Notes under the pieces: model-generated
What the model was told of the DNA's origin: nothing
The model's database searches: none
What the model saw: the letters and a program-made list of their open reading frames with translations, nothing else
In this document: in pieces, positions 57,495-64,000 of the stretch
Numbering within the stretch: the first letter of the stretch is position 1
Layout: each line of letters starts with the position of its first letter
Assembly: GCF_902833225.1 (NCBI RefSeq)
Contig: NZ_CADFEI010000012.1
Span: 1 to 64,000, forward strand
Length of the DNA stretch: 64,000 nucleotides
Source: Burkholderia sp. BCC1644
GTDB lineage: Bacteria > Pseudomonadota > Gammaproteobacteria > Burkholderiales > Burkholderiaceae
Direction: 5' to 3'
Program-made: the position numbers and the translations under genes

Positions 57495-58850
57495 TCACGT
57501 ATTCCGCACGAACCAGGTCCGCTTCGCGGTGCCGAGCAGTGCGCGATAGACGACCCACGACACGACGAAGGTCGCCGGCGCCGACAGCGACGCGGCGAAC
57601 CCGGTCGCCTGGTTCAGTGCGAGCCCCGCGAACGCGCCCGCGAACCACGCGGTCAGCCCGCCCGGGTTGAACACCGGCACATGCGCGTCGCGGCATTCGA
57701 CATCGTCGCCGACGAGCTGCCCGTAGCGCGCCGACAGGATGTGCGCGAGCGCGACACCGACCCACGCGACGACGAAGATCCCCTGGTACGCGAGCGCCTG
57801 CAGGATCCGCGAGAAGATGTCGGCCATCATCAGCGCATAGACGACCGCGCCGACCACGAGCGCCCACACGAACTTCGGCGCGCGCAGCCCGGCGACCTTC
57901 TGGAAGAACGCCTGCATGTTGACGGTCGCGAGGTAGTAGTTCGCGGTGTTGATGCGCGACTGCGTGACCCACACGAACAGCAGCCCCCACACGCCCATCA
58001 GCTTCAGCAGCGCGAGTACGACCGACACTTCCGACAGCGTGCCGAGCCCGGGAATCGTGCTGACGAGATAGATGCCGGCCGCGCCGTTGACGAGGAACGT
58101 GACGAGATAGAACGGCATCCCGAAGTTGAAGCGGCCGTGATAGCGGGCGTCCTCCTTGCGGCCGAAGCGCGCGTAGTCGAACGTGAACATCATCAGCACC
58201 CACACGCCCATGTAGTAGACGAAGCACTGCCACCAGCCGCCGGCCGGCGCGCCGCCCGCCGGCCCGAAATCGAGCCATGCGGCGTGATAGCCGTACTCGG
58301 CCGTCGCGAGCCCGACCGCCGCGAGCAGCCCGAGCAGGTAGAACGGCAGCAGCACGCCGTTGAACTTGTCGAGCCAGTGCTGCACGCTGCCGAACACGAG
58401 CGGCACGCTGTAGCAGACGACGATCAGCGCGGCCCACTTGTACTCGAGCGCCGGAAACTGGTGATGCGCGGCGACCGCGATCACGGAGCCCTCGAACACC
58501 GCGTAGTAGATCGCCGTCGCGAAGAAGATCAGCGTCGCGAGCGCGGCCCCCGCGCTGCCGAACAGCACGCGCGAGAACAGCGCGACCGACAGGCCGGTGC
58601 GAATCGCATAGCGGCTGATGATCGAATTGACGACGCCGTACGACACGACCGACAGCGCCATGCCGATCAGCGCGTTGCGTGCGCCGTAGGTGAGCGCGAG
58701 CGTCGCGCCGACGACGATGTAGAACACCGCGCTGCAGACGGCCCACCACGCCATCGTCAGCGAGAAGGGCGGCATGCGCGCGTGATCGGGAATGGCGAGC
58801 GTCGACAGGTCGAGATCCTCGTCGGTGCGGGCCTGAGCCAGGTTGGCCAT
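57495..58850 (-). CDS. NCS1-type purine-cytosine/allantoin/hydantoin permease family transporter
   Basis: A 451-residue inner-membrane protein with twelve predicted helices. The opening HARMPPFSLTMAWWAVCSAVFYIVVGATLALTYGARNALIGM and INTANYYLATVNMQAFFQKVAG, YARFGRKEDARYHGRF are NCS1-like. It is the last gene of a leftward group with pxpA-accB-accC-pxpB-pxpC, separated by 220 bp from pxpC. Import of a small cyclic amide for the neighbouring hydrolase is the simplest inference. Cytosine or another base remains possible. Confidence 0.82.
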   Translation of the reverse strand: MANLAQARTDEDLDLSTLAIPDHARMPPFSLTMAWWAVCSAVFYIVVGATLALTYGARNALIGMALSVVSYGVVNSIISRYAIRTGLSVALFSRVLFGSAGAALATLIFFATAIYYAVFEGSVIAVAAHHQFPALEYKWAALIVVCYSVPLVFGSVQHWLDKFNGVLLPFYLLGLLAAVGLATAEYGYHAAWLDFGPAGGAPAGGWWQCFVYYMGVWVLMMFTFDYARFGRKEDARYHGRFNFGMPFYLVTFLVNGAAGIYLVSTIPGLGTLSEVSVVLALLKLMGVWGLLFVWVTQSRINTANYYLATVNMQAFFQKVAGLRAPKFVWALVVGAVVYALMMADIFSRILQALAYQGIFVVAWVGVALAHILSARYGQLVGDDVECRDAHVPVFNPGGLTAWFAGAFAGLALNQATGFAASLSAPATFVVSWVVYRALLGTAKRTWFVRNT

Positions 58851-59070
58851 GAACGTGCTCCTCGATGAGCAAAACAGCGGACGACGTCTGGGCCGCGGCA
58901 GGTACGATCCGCAGGGTTGCCCCGACGTCGGGCGGGCAACCGGTCCGGCAGAAACGGCGCGCAAGCGTCCCCGCCGCGCCGCGCGCGGCCGCGCGGGCGG
59001 GAAACGAAAGCGAGGGATGAAAGAGGAAGGCCGCGAACGGCACCCGGCACGGTGGCCGGGCGCCCGGCGC

Positions 59071-60066
59071 TCAGTCCTGCAGCACGGCGCGCAGCAGCGC
59101 GAGGCGCCGCTGGTACTCGCGGCGCGCCGCGAGCGCATCGGCCATCGTCACGCGCACGAAGCGCGCGCGATGGTTCGGCTGCATCTGGCCGATCAGGTCC
59201 ATGTCGGCGCTGATGACGGTGCCGATCGTCGCGTAGCCGCCGCCCGACACCGCGTCGCGATGCAGGATGATCGGCTCGAGCCCGGCCGGCACCTGGATCG
59301 AGCCGATCGGATAACACGCGTCGACGATGTTCGACGGATCGGCGCCCGCGCCGAACGGCTGTTCGCGCGGCCGGAACTGCAGCGCTCGCCCGTTCTTGTA
59401 GCGGTAGCCGATGCGGTCGGCTTCGGGCGCGACCGTCCATTCGTCGTCGAAGAACGTGTGCGCCGATGCGTCGGTGAGCCGGTAGTGGTACAGGCCCGTC
59501 AGCACGCGCAGTTCGACCTGGCTGTCGAGCGGCCGGACGACCGCCGCCGGCAGCTCGCGCCCTTCGCGATGCATGCCGCGCGCGGCGCCGATCGGCAGCC
59601 GGTCGCCCTTCTGCAGGCGCCGGCCCGCGTGGCCGCCGATCGCGCCGAGCGTGTAGGTCGAGCGGCTGCCGAGCACGACCGGCACGTCGATGCCGCCCGC
59701 GACGGCCACGTAGGCCCGCGCGCCGCCCTTCACGTAGTTGAACGACAGCACGCTGCCCGCACGGATGCGCAGCGCGATGTTGCAGCACTGCCCGACGCCG
59801 TCGATCTTCGGCGTCATCTCGGCGCCCGTGACGGCGACGAGCGCGTCCGCATGGAACAGCAGCTCCGGGCCGAGCAGCGTGCATTCGAGCACGGCCGCCT
59901 GTTCGGGATTGCCGACCAGCAGGTTCGCCGCGCGCGACGCGTACTGGTCGAGCGAGCCCGACGGCGGGATGCCGACGTGGTAGTAGCCTTGCCGGCCCGT
60001 ATCCTGGACCGACGTCGCGAGGCCGGGCTTGATGACCTCGATCAGGTTGTGCGCGTCAGCTGGCAT
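59071..60066 (-). CDS. pxpC: Biotin-dependent carboxyltransferase family protein, 5-oxoprolinase subunit C (KipA/AHS2)
   Basis: A 331-residue AHS2 domain protein. It shows VIKPGLATSVQDTGRQGYYHVGIPPSGSLDQYASRAANLLVGN at the start, typical of KipA/PxpC and of the urea carboxylase carboxyltransferase half. GSRSTYTLGAIGGHAGRRLQKGD and GSIQVPAGLEPIILHRDAVSGGGYATIGTVISADMDLIGQ close the fold. The ATG 60066 lies within the last 11 bases of pxpB, so the two are coupled. In B. subtilis the partner set PxpABC opens 5-oxoproline with ATP. Confidence 0.9.
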   Translation of the reverse strand: MPADAHNLIEVIKPGLATSVQDTGRQGYYHVGIPPSGSLDQYASRAANLLVGNPEQAAVLECTLLGPELLFHADALVAVTGAEMTPKIDGVGQCCNIALRIRAGSVLSFNYVKGGARAYVAVAGGIDVPVVLGSRSTYTLGAIGGHAGRRLQKGDRLPIGAARGMHREGRELPAAVVRPLDSQVELRVLTGLYHYRLTDASAHTFFDDEWTVAPEADRIGYRYKNGRALQFRPREQPFGAGADPSNIVDACYPIGSIQVPAGLEPIILHRDAVSGGGYATIGTVISADMDLIGQMQPNHRARFVRVTMADALAARREYQRRLALLRAVLQD

Positions 60067-60931
60067 GCAGCACCTCGACGAGAGAACGGTTGACCGCATC
60101 GGGATCGCGCAGGAACGCGTCGAGCGAGAATTTCACGGGGCGCACGCGCAGCGAGAACGTGCCCGCTTCGACGGCCGCCACCGCGGCGTCATAGGCGTCG
60201 CGATCGATCGGCTGGAACTTCACGATGTCGCCGGGCCGGAAGAACACCATGAAGTCGCGCAGGTAGTCGAGCTGCTGCGCGGGATCGAAGATCGGCGCCG
60301 GCGTCACGCCGAACATCTGGTAGCCGCCCGCGCCGCGTACCGAATAGATGCAGCCGAAGCAGCCGCCGTGACCGACCGTCAGCTTCGGCGTGTCGGTGCG
60401 CGGGCGCAGGTATTTCGGCACTTCGAGCTGGCGTTCGCGCTCGACCATCTGGTACATGAACGGCAGGCCCGCGACGAAGCCGACCATCGACACGAACCAC
60501 GGCGAACCCGAGTGCGCGGCGATGAAGTCGTCGATGTCGCGCTTGCCGTTGATCCGCGCCGCATATTCGAGATCGGTCGACGACGGGTCCTGGTGACGCT
60601 CGCGAAACCGCATCAGCGTCTCGTGCGTCCACGGGTCGTTGTAGAGCACCGGCACCTCGACGATGCGCGTGTCGAGTTCCAGCGGCGCGTCGCCGACCTC
60701 GGCCTCGATCGTCTTCAGCAGCGCGACGAGCGCGTCGGGCTCGATCACGTCCGGGTCGTAGCGCACCTGGTAGGACGCGTTCGCCGGGCAGATCTCGGTG
60801 ATGCCCGGCACCGCGCGCCGCTGCAGCTCGCGCGTGATCGCCGTGCCCTTGAAGAAGGCGTCGAGCGACATCGCCTCGCTGATCTCGACGAACACGAACT
60901 CGTCGCCGCCGAACGTATAACGGGTCGTCAC
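60056..60931 (-). CDS. pxpB: 5-oxoprolinase subunit B (KipI/AHS1 domain)
   Basis: A 291-residue AHS1 protein, longer than the usual 240. The core has VPVLYNDPWTHETLMRFRERHQ, IAAHSGSPWFVSMVGFVAGLPFMYQM, YLRPRTDTPKLTVGHGGCFGCIYSVRGAGGYQMFGVTPAPIFDP, the KipI/AHS1 hallmark, also found in urea carboxylase. The C-terminal 60 residues add an IVKFQPIDRDAYDAAV tail. GTG at 60931 overlaps the accC stop (GTGA), and its end overlaps pxpC by 11 bases. Confidence 0.9.
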   Translation of the reverse strand: MTTRYTFGGDEFVFVEISEAMSLDAFFKGTAITRELQRRAVPGITEICPANASYQVRYDPDVIEPDALVALLKTIEAEVGDAPLELDTRIVEVPVLYNDPWTHETLMRFRERHQDPSSTDLEYAARINGKRDIDDFIAAHSGSPWFVSMVGFVAGLPFMYQMVERERQLEVPKYLRPRTDTPKLTVGHGGCFGCIYSVRGAGGYQMFGVTPAPIFDPAQQLDYLRDFMVFFRPGDIVKFQPIDRDAYDAAVAAVEAGTFSLRVRPVKFSLDAFLRDPDAVNRSLVEVLHAS

Positions 60932-62385
60932 AGGGCCTCCCCGACGCGCGCTGCGTCCGCGGTTTCGGGCTGCCGGGCGGCGGCCGTCGCGGCCTCGCGC
61001 CATTGCGGCATCCATGCTTCGAGAAAATTCGTGTGATAGCGGCCCGCGCGCACGTCGTCGTCCGCGAGCAGCGCGGCGTGCAGCGGCGCGGTGGTCTTCA
61101 GGCCGCCGACGTGCAGCTCGCCGAGCGCACGGGACAGGCGCCGCAGCGCGGCCGCGCGGCTCTCGTCGTGCACGATCAGCTTCGCGAGCAGCGAATCGTA
61201 GAACGGCGGCACGACGTAACCCGGATAGAGCAGCGAATCGACGCGCACACCGGGGCCGGTCGGCCACACCAGTTCGTCGATCCGGCCGGGATTCGGGCGG
61301 AAATCCTGCAGCGGATCTTCCGCGTTGATCCGGCATTCGAGCGCCGCGCCGCGCATCGCGATGTCCGGCTGCGCGAACCGCAGCGGCTCGCCGTCGGCGA
61401 TGCGCAGCGTCTCGCGCACGAGATCGATGCCGGTGATCGCCTCGGTCACCGGATGCTCGACCTGGATGCGCGTGTTCATCTCGATGAAGTAGAACTCGCC
61501 GCGCGCGTCGTCGAACAGGTATTCGAGCGTGCCCGCACTGCGATAGCCGACTTCGCGCGCGAGGCGCGTGGCCGACGTGCACAGCGCGTCGCGCTGCGCC
61601 GGCGTGAGCGACGGCGACGGCGCTTCCTCGAGGATCTTCTGGCGGCGTCGCTGCAGCGAGCATTCGCGCTCGAACAGATGGACGACGTTGCGGCCGTCGC
61701 CGAGCACCTGCACCTCGATGTGCCGGGCGCGCGCGATGAAGCGTTCGAGATAGACGCCGCCGTCGCCGAACGCGGCCTGCGCCTCGCGCTGCGCGAGCGG
61801 CAGCTCGGCGTCGAGCTGCGCGGCGTCGTGCGCGACGCGGATGCCGCGCCCGCCGCCGCCCGCGGCCGCCTTGATCATGATCGGATAGCCGATGCGCGCG
61901 GCGACCGCCCGGGCCTCGTCGAGCGACTGCACGACGCCGTCGCTGCCGGGCACCGTCGGCACGTTCGCGCGTCGCGCGGTGTCGCGGGCGCGCGCCTTGT
62001 CGCCCATCGTCGCGATGACCCGCGAGTCCGGCCCGACGAAGATCAGCCCGGCCGCCTCGACCTGCGCGGCGAACGCGGCATTTTCGGACAGGAAGCCGTA
62101 GCCGGGGTGGATCGCGTCCGCGCCGCATTGCCGCGCGGCGTCGAGGATCGCGGCGGGATTCAGATAGCTTTTCGCCGCATGCGACGAGCCGATGTGGATC
62201 GCCTCGTCGGCCATGCGTGCGGCGAGGCTGTCGCGGTCGGCGTCGCTGACCACGGCGACCGCGCGCATGCCGAGTTCGCGCGCCGCGCGGATCACGCGCA
62301 CCGCGATCTCGCCGCGATTCGCGACCAGCACGGTCTTGATCCGCGACGGGCGATAGAACGTATCGGGGGAGGTTGCCGGCGTCAT
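60928..62385 (-). CDS. accC: Biotin carboxylase subunit (AccC family)
   Basis: A 485-residue biotin carboxylase. It has the N-terminal VLVANRGEIAVRVIRAARELGM, ATP-grasp glycine-rich loop KAAAGGGGRGIRVAHD near 175, HIEVQVLGDGRNVVHLFERECSLQRRRQKILEEAP near 225 and EMNTRIQVEHPVTE near 310, all intact. It would carboxylate the biotin on the small carrier coded 4 nt upstream. The location between accB and pxpB points to a dedicated complex, not housekeeping acetyl-CoA carboxylase. Confidence 0.93.
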   Translation of the reverse strand: MTPATSPDTFYRPSRIKTVLVANRGEIAVRVIRAARELGMRAVAVVSDADRDSLAARMADEAIHIGSSHAAKSYLNPAAILDAARQCGADAIHPGYGFLSENAAFAAQVEAAGLIFVGPDSRVIATMGDKARARDTARRANVPTVPGSDGVVQSLDEARAVAARIGYPIMIKAAAGGGGRGIRVAHDAAQLDAELPLAQREAQAAFGDGGVYLERFIARARHIEVQVLGDGRNVVHLFERECSLQRRRQKILEEAPSPSLTPAQRDALCTSATRLAREVGYRSAGTLEYLFDDARGEFYFIEMNTRIQVEHPVTEAITGIDLVRETLRIADGEPLRFAQPDIAMRGAALECRINAEDPLQDFRPNPGRIDELVWPTGPGVRVDSLLYPGYVVPPFYDSLLAKLIVHDESRAAALRRLSRALGELHVGGLKTTAPLHAALLADDDVRAGRYHTNFLEAWMPQWREAATAAARQPETADAARVGEAL

Positions 62386-62389
62386 CGCG

Positions 62390-62632
62390 TCACCCCTCGA
62401 TCCGCATCAGTACCTGGCCCGCGTCGACCGGTTCGCCGTCCTCGACGAGCAGCTCGACGACGCGGCCGGCCGCGTCGGCTTCGATCTCGGTGAACTGCTT
62501 CATCACTTCGACGAGGCCGACCACGGCGCCCGCGGCGACCGTCGCATCGACCGCGACGTAGTAGGCCGCATCGGGCGACGGGCGCCGGTAGAACGTGCCC
62601 GGCAACGGGCTGACGATATCGTGCAATGCCAT
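62390..62632 (-). CDS. Biotin carboxyl carrier domain protein (AccB-like)
   Basis: An 80-residue single biotinyl domain. The biotin-accepting Lys is in VEVMKQFTEI (near residue 45), a variant of the usual AMKM. SPLPGTFYRRPSPDAAYYV and GQVLMRIEG match accessory BCCP proteins. It lacks the Ala/Pro linker and N-terminal part of housekeeping AccB. It starts 22 nt after pxpA and ends 4 nt before accC. Confidence 0.9.
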   Translation of the reverse strand: MALHDIVSPLPGTFYRRPSPDAAYYVAVDATVAAGAVVGLVEVMKQFTEIEADAAGRVVELLVEDGEPVDAGQVLMRIEG

Positions 62633-62654
62633 CTGGCGTCTCCTTGAATCGGGT

Positions 62655-63437
62655 TCAGTGATGGGCGGCGAGCGGTCGCGGGCCCGCGGTCCGGATGCCT
62701 TCGCGGACCAGCGCATCGCGCGTCGCGCGGACGAGGTCGAGCGCGCCCGGCGTGTCGCTGTGGATGCAGACCGAATCGAAATCGATGTCGATGTCGTCGC
62801 CGTCGATCGTGCGCACCTTGCCGTCGATGCACGCGCGCAGCACCTTGTCGGCGATCTGCTGCGGGTCGAGGCGGCCGACGCGGCGCGTGAACACGATCGA
62901 GCCGCTGCGGTCGTAGTCGCGGTCGGCGTAGAACTCGCGGATCACCGGCTGTTCGTACTCCATTGCCACGCGATAGGTGACCGACGCCTCCATGCAGTAC
63001 AGCCACAGGCCGGGGTCGACGCGCTGCAGCGTCTCGATCAGCAGCCGCGAGAACGCTTCACTGGATGCCGCATGCATGTAGAGCGCGCCGTGCGGCTTGA
63101 CGTGCTGCAGGCTCACGCCGTTCAGGCGCGCGAACTCGCGCAGCGCGCCGAGCTGGTACAGGATGTCGTGGACGAGCGCCTGCGGCGTTTCGGTGATCGT
63201 GCGGCGGCCGAAGCCGACCAGATCGCGAAAGCCCGGATGCGCGCCGATCCCGACGCCGGCGTCGCGCGCGAGCTGCACCGTGCGCGCCATGATGTTCGGA
63301 TCGCCGGCATGAAAACCGGTAGCGATGTTCGCCGAGCTGATGAGCGGCATGATCTGCTCGTCGACGCCGTCGCCGATCGTCCACGGGCCGAAACCCTCGC
63401 CCATGTCGGAATTCAGGTCGACACTGTGCTTCCTCAT
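62655..63437 (-). CDS. pxpA: LamB/YcsF family protein, 5-oxoprolinase subunit A
   Basis: A 260-residue TIM-barrel-like hydrolase subunit. It begins VDLNSDMGEGFGPWTIGDGVDEQIMPLISSANIATGFHAGDPNIMARTV, the YcsF signature with likely metal or acid residues (Asp, Glu, His). LQHVKPHGALYMHA and DSVCIHSDTPGALDLVRA follow. It is the first gene of the leftward biotin/oxoprolinase cluster. ATG 63437 is used; the frame extends 31 codons further with no family match. Confidence 0.93.
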   Translation of the reverse strand: MRKHSVDLNSDMGEGFGPWTIGDGVDEQIMPLISSANIATGFHAGDPNIMARTVQLARDAGVGIGAHPGFRDLVGFGRRTITETPQALVHDILYQLGALREFARLNGVSLQHVKPHGALYMHAASSEAFSRLLIETLQRVDPGLWLYCMEASVTYRVAMEYEQPVIREFYADRDYDRSGSIVFTRRVGRLDPQQIADKVLRACIDGKVRTIDGDDIDIDFDSVCIHSDTPGALDLVRATRDALVREGIRTAGPRPLAAHH

Positions 63438-63528
63438 ACGGTTCGTTCCTCCAGGTTCTCCGGTCTCGCTTGCGCTGGGGCGCGGGCCGAAACCGTGTTG
63501 AACGCAGGTTAGCCGTGCGGGGTGCGTC

Positions 63529-63544
63529 AAAATAGTTCTATTTT
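63529..63544. promoter_or_regulatory. Dyad between pxpA and the divergent LysR gene
   Basis: AAAATAG-TT-CTATTTT is a perfect 7-bp inverted repeat in an AT-rich patch 92 bp upstream of pxpA and 153 bp from the LysR start. It is a probable LysR-regulator site (inference). Confidence 0.6.
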
Positions 63545-63696
63545 TATATGCGACCGTATCGATTTTTCAGATATCGCGCGAGTCGACCGCGCAGCGCCGC
63601 CACAGGCCCGTGTGCGCGGGTCGGGCGACCACGGATTGCCGCCGGCGGGGCGGTTGATATGATGTTTGCCGTGTACCCATCAGTTTTCCACCGGAC

Positions 63697-64000
63697 ATGG
63701 CCCTGACGCTCAGACAGCTCAAGTACTTCGTCGCGACCGCCGAGCTCGGACAGATCTCGCAGGCCGCGATCCAGCTCACGATCTCGCAGTCGGCGGTGAC
63801 GAGCGCCATCAAGGAGCTGGAGGACAGCCTCGGCACGCAGCTGTTCCTGCGCACGTCGGCGGGCGTGACGCTCACGGATACCGGGCGGCGCTTTCTCAAT
63901 CATGCGTACACGATCCTGTCGTCGGTCGACGAGGCGATGCGGATCCCGAACCTCGAAAGCACGCTGACCGGCACGCTTGCGATCGCCGCGAGCTACACGG
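63697..64000 (+). CDS. LysR-family transcriptional regulator (partial)
   Basis: Only 101 codons are in the window. The HTH reads LRQLKYFVATAELGQISQAAIQLTISQSAVTSAIKELEDSLGTQLFLRTSAGVTLT, and the effector domain begins at TLTGTLAIAASYT. The N-terminus is of the CbbR/NAC-like sort. It is divergent from pxpA with the AT-rich dyad between, so it is the likely regulator of the biotin/oxoprolinase cluster. Confidence 0.9.
   Translation, partial: MALTLRQLKYFVATAELGQISQAAIQLTISQSAVTSAIKELEDSLGTQLFLRTSAGVTLTDTGRRFLNHAYTILSSVDEAMRIPNLESTLTGTLAIAASYT

Noticed and set aside
1..64000. tRNA, rRNA, IS transposase, prophage or integrase genes
   Set aside because: None recognised on either strand by reading; a tRNAscan or IS search was not possible here.

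Overview
The window is about 64 kb of GC-rich bacterial chromosome, densely coded on both strands. It resembles Burkholderia sensu lato, probably the B. cepacia complex. The evidence is a KirBac1.1-type potassium channel, Gram-negative porin, phospholipase C with a Tat signal, spuABC-ordered putrescine genes, many LysR regulators, and the codon use. Species assignment is an inference. I see no rRNA, tRNA, transposase, prophage or cas gene, so this looks like core or regional chromosome with a few repeat-rich accessory intervals.

Layout. 1-5.5 kb: putrescine catabolism (aminotransferase, gamma-glutamylputrescine synthetase and hydrolase, cupin regulator, aldehyde dehydrogenase). 5.6-7.3 kb: copper chaperone and a cupredoxin/FTR1 iron-uptake pair. 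7.4-15.4 kb: glmU-glmS, ttcA-folB, a catalytically degenerate SDR protein, a MidA-type methyltransferase and small conserved proteins. 15.5-18.7 kb: LacI regulator, AGE-family epimerase and PfkB kinase, overlapping by 4 nt each, probably mannose to fructose to fructose-6-phosphate. 19-23.6 kb: an EAL-CBS-GGDEF protein, a 362-bp G-rich tandem repeat, an SBF-like transporter, a secreted Gly/Pro protein and a 229-bp inverted-repeat element. 23.9-33.8 kb: porin, LysR, nitronate monooxygenase, fluoroacetate-dehalogenase-like hydrolase, Lrp/EamA pair, YbaK, HMG-CoA lyase, GhrA and an RBBP9-type hydrolase. 33.8-46.5 kb: phospholipase C, lipoprotein, LysR/GST and LysR/MFS divergent pairs, a VapBC-type module, a DHDPS-family enzyme, sulfate-binding protein, Kir channel, GST and an acetyltransferase.

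46.5-48.5 kb is a 2-kb non-coding interval with fourteen copies of a 54-bp sequence. The copies are spaced at only two distances, about 88 bp or 156 bp. This is the least explained structure in the window. 48.5-57.5 kb: fused indolepyruvate ferredoxin oxidoreductase, Na+/H+ antiporter, EAL protein, CutC and a SUFU-domain protein. 57.5-64 kb: NCS1-type permease and pxpA-accB-accC-pxpB-pxpC with a divergent LysR gene cut by the window end. This cluster has the parts of a split urea-carboxylase-like, biotin-dependent enzyme attached to a 5-oxoprolinase.

Most neighbouring genes work in small local circuits: a regulator next to one or two target genes, often with a dyad between divergent starts. 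Starts were chosen from alignment with family N-termini, Shine-Dalgarno position and ATGA/GTGA overlaps. Database identity was not checked.
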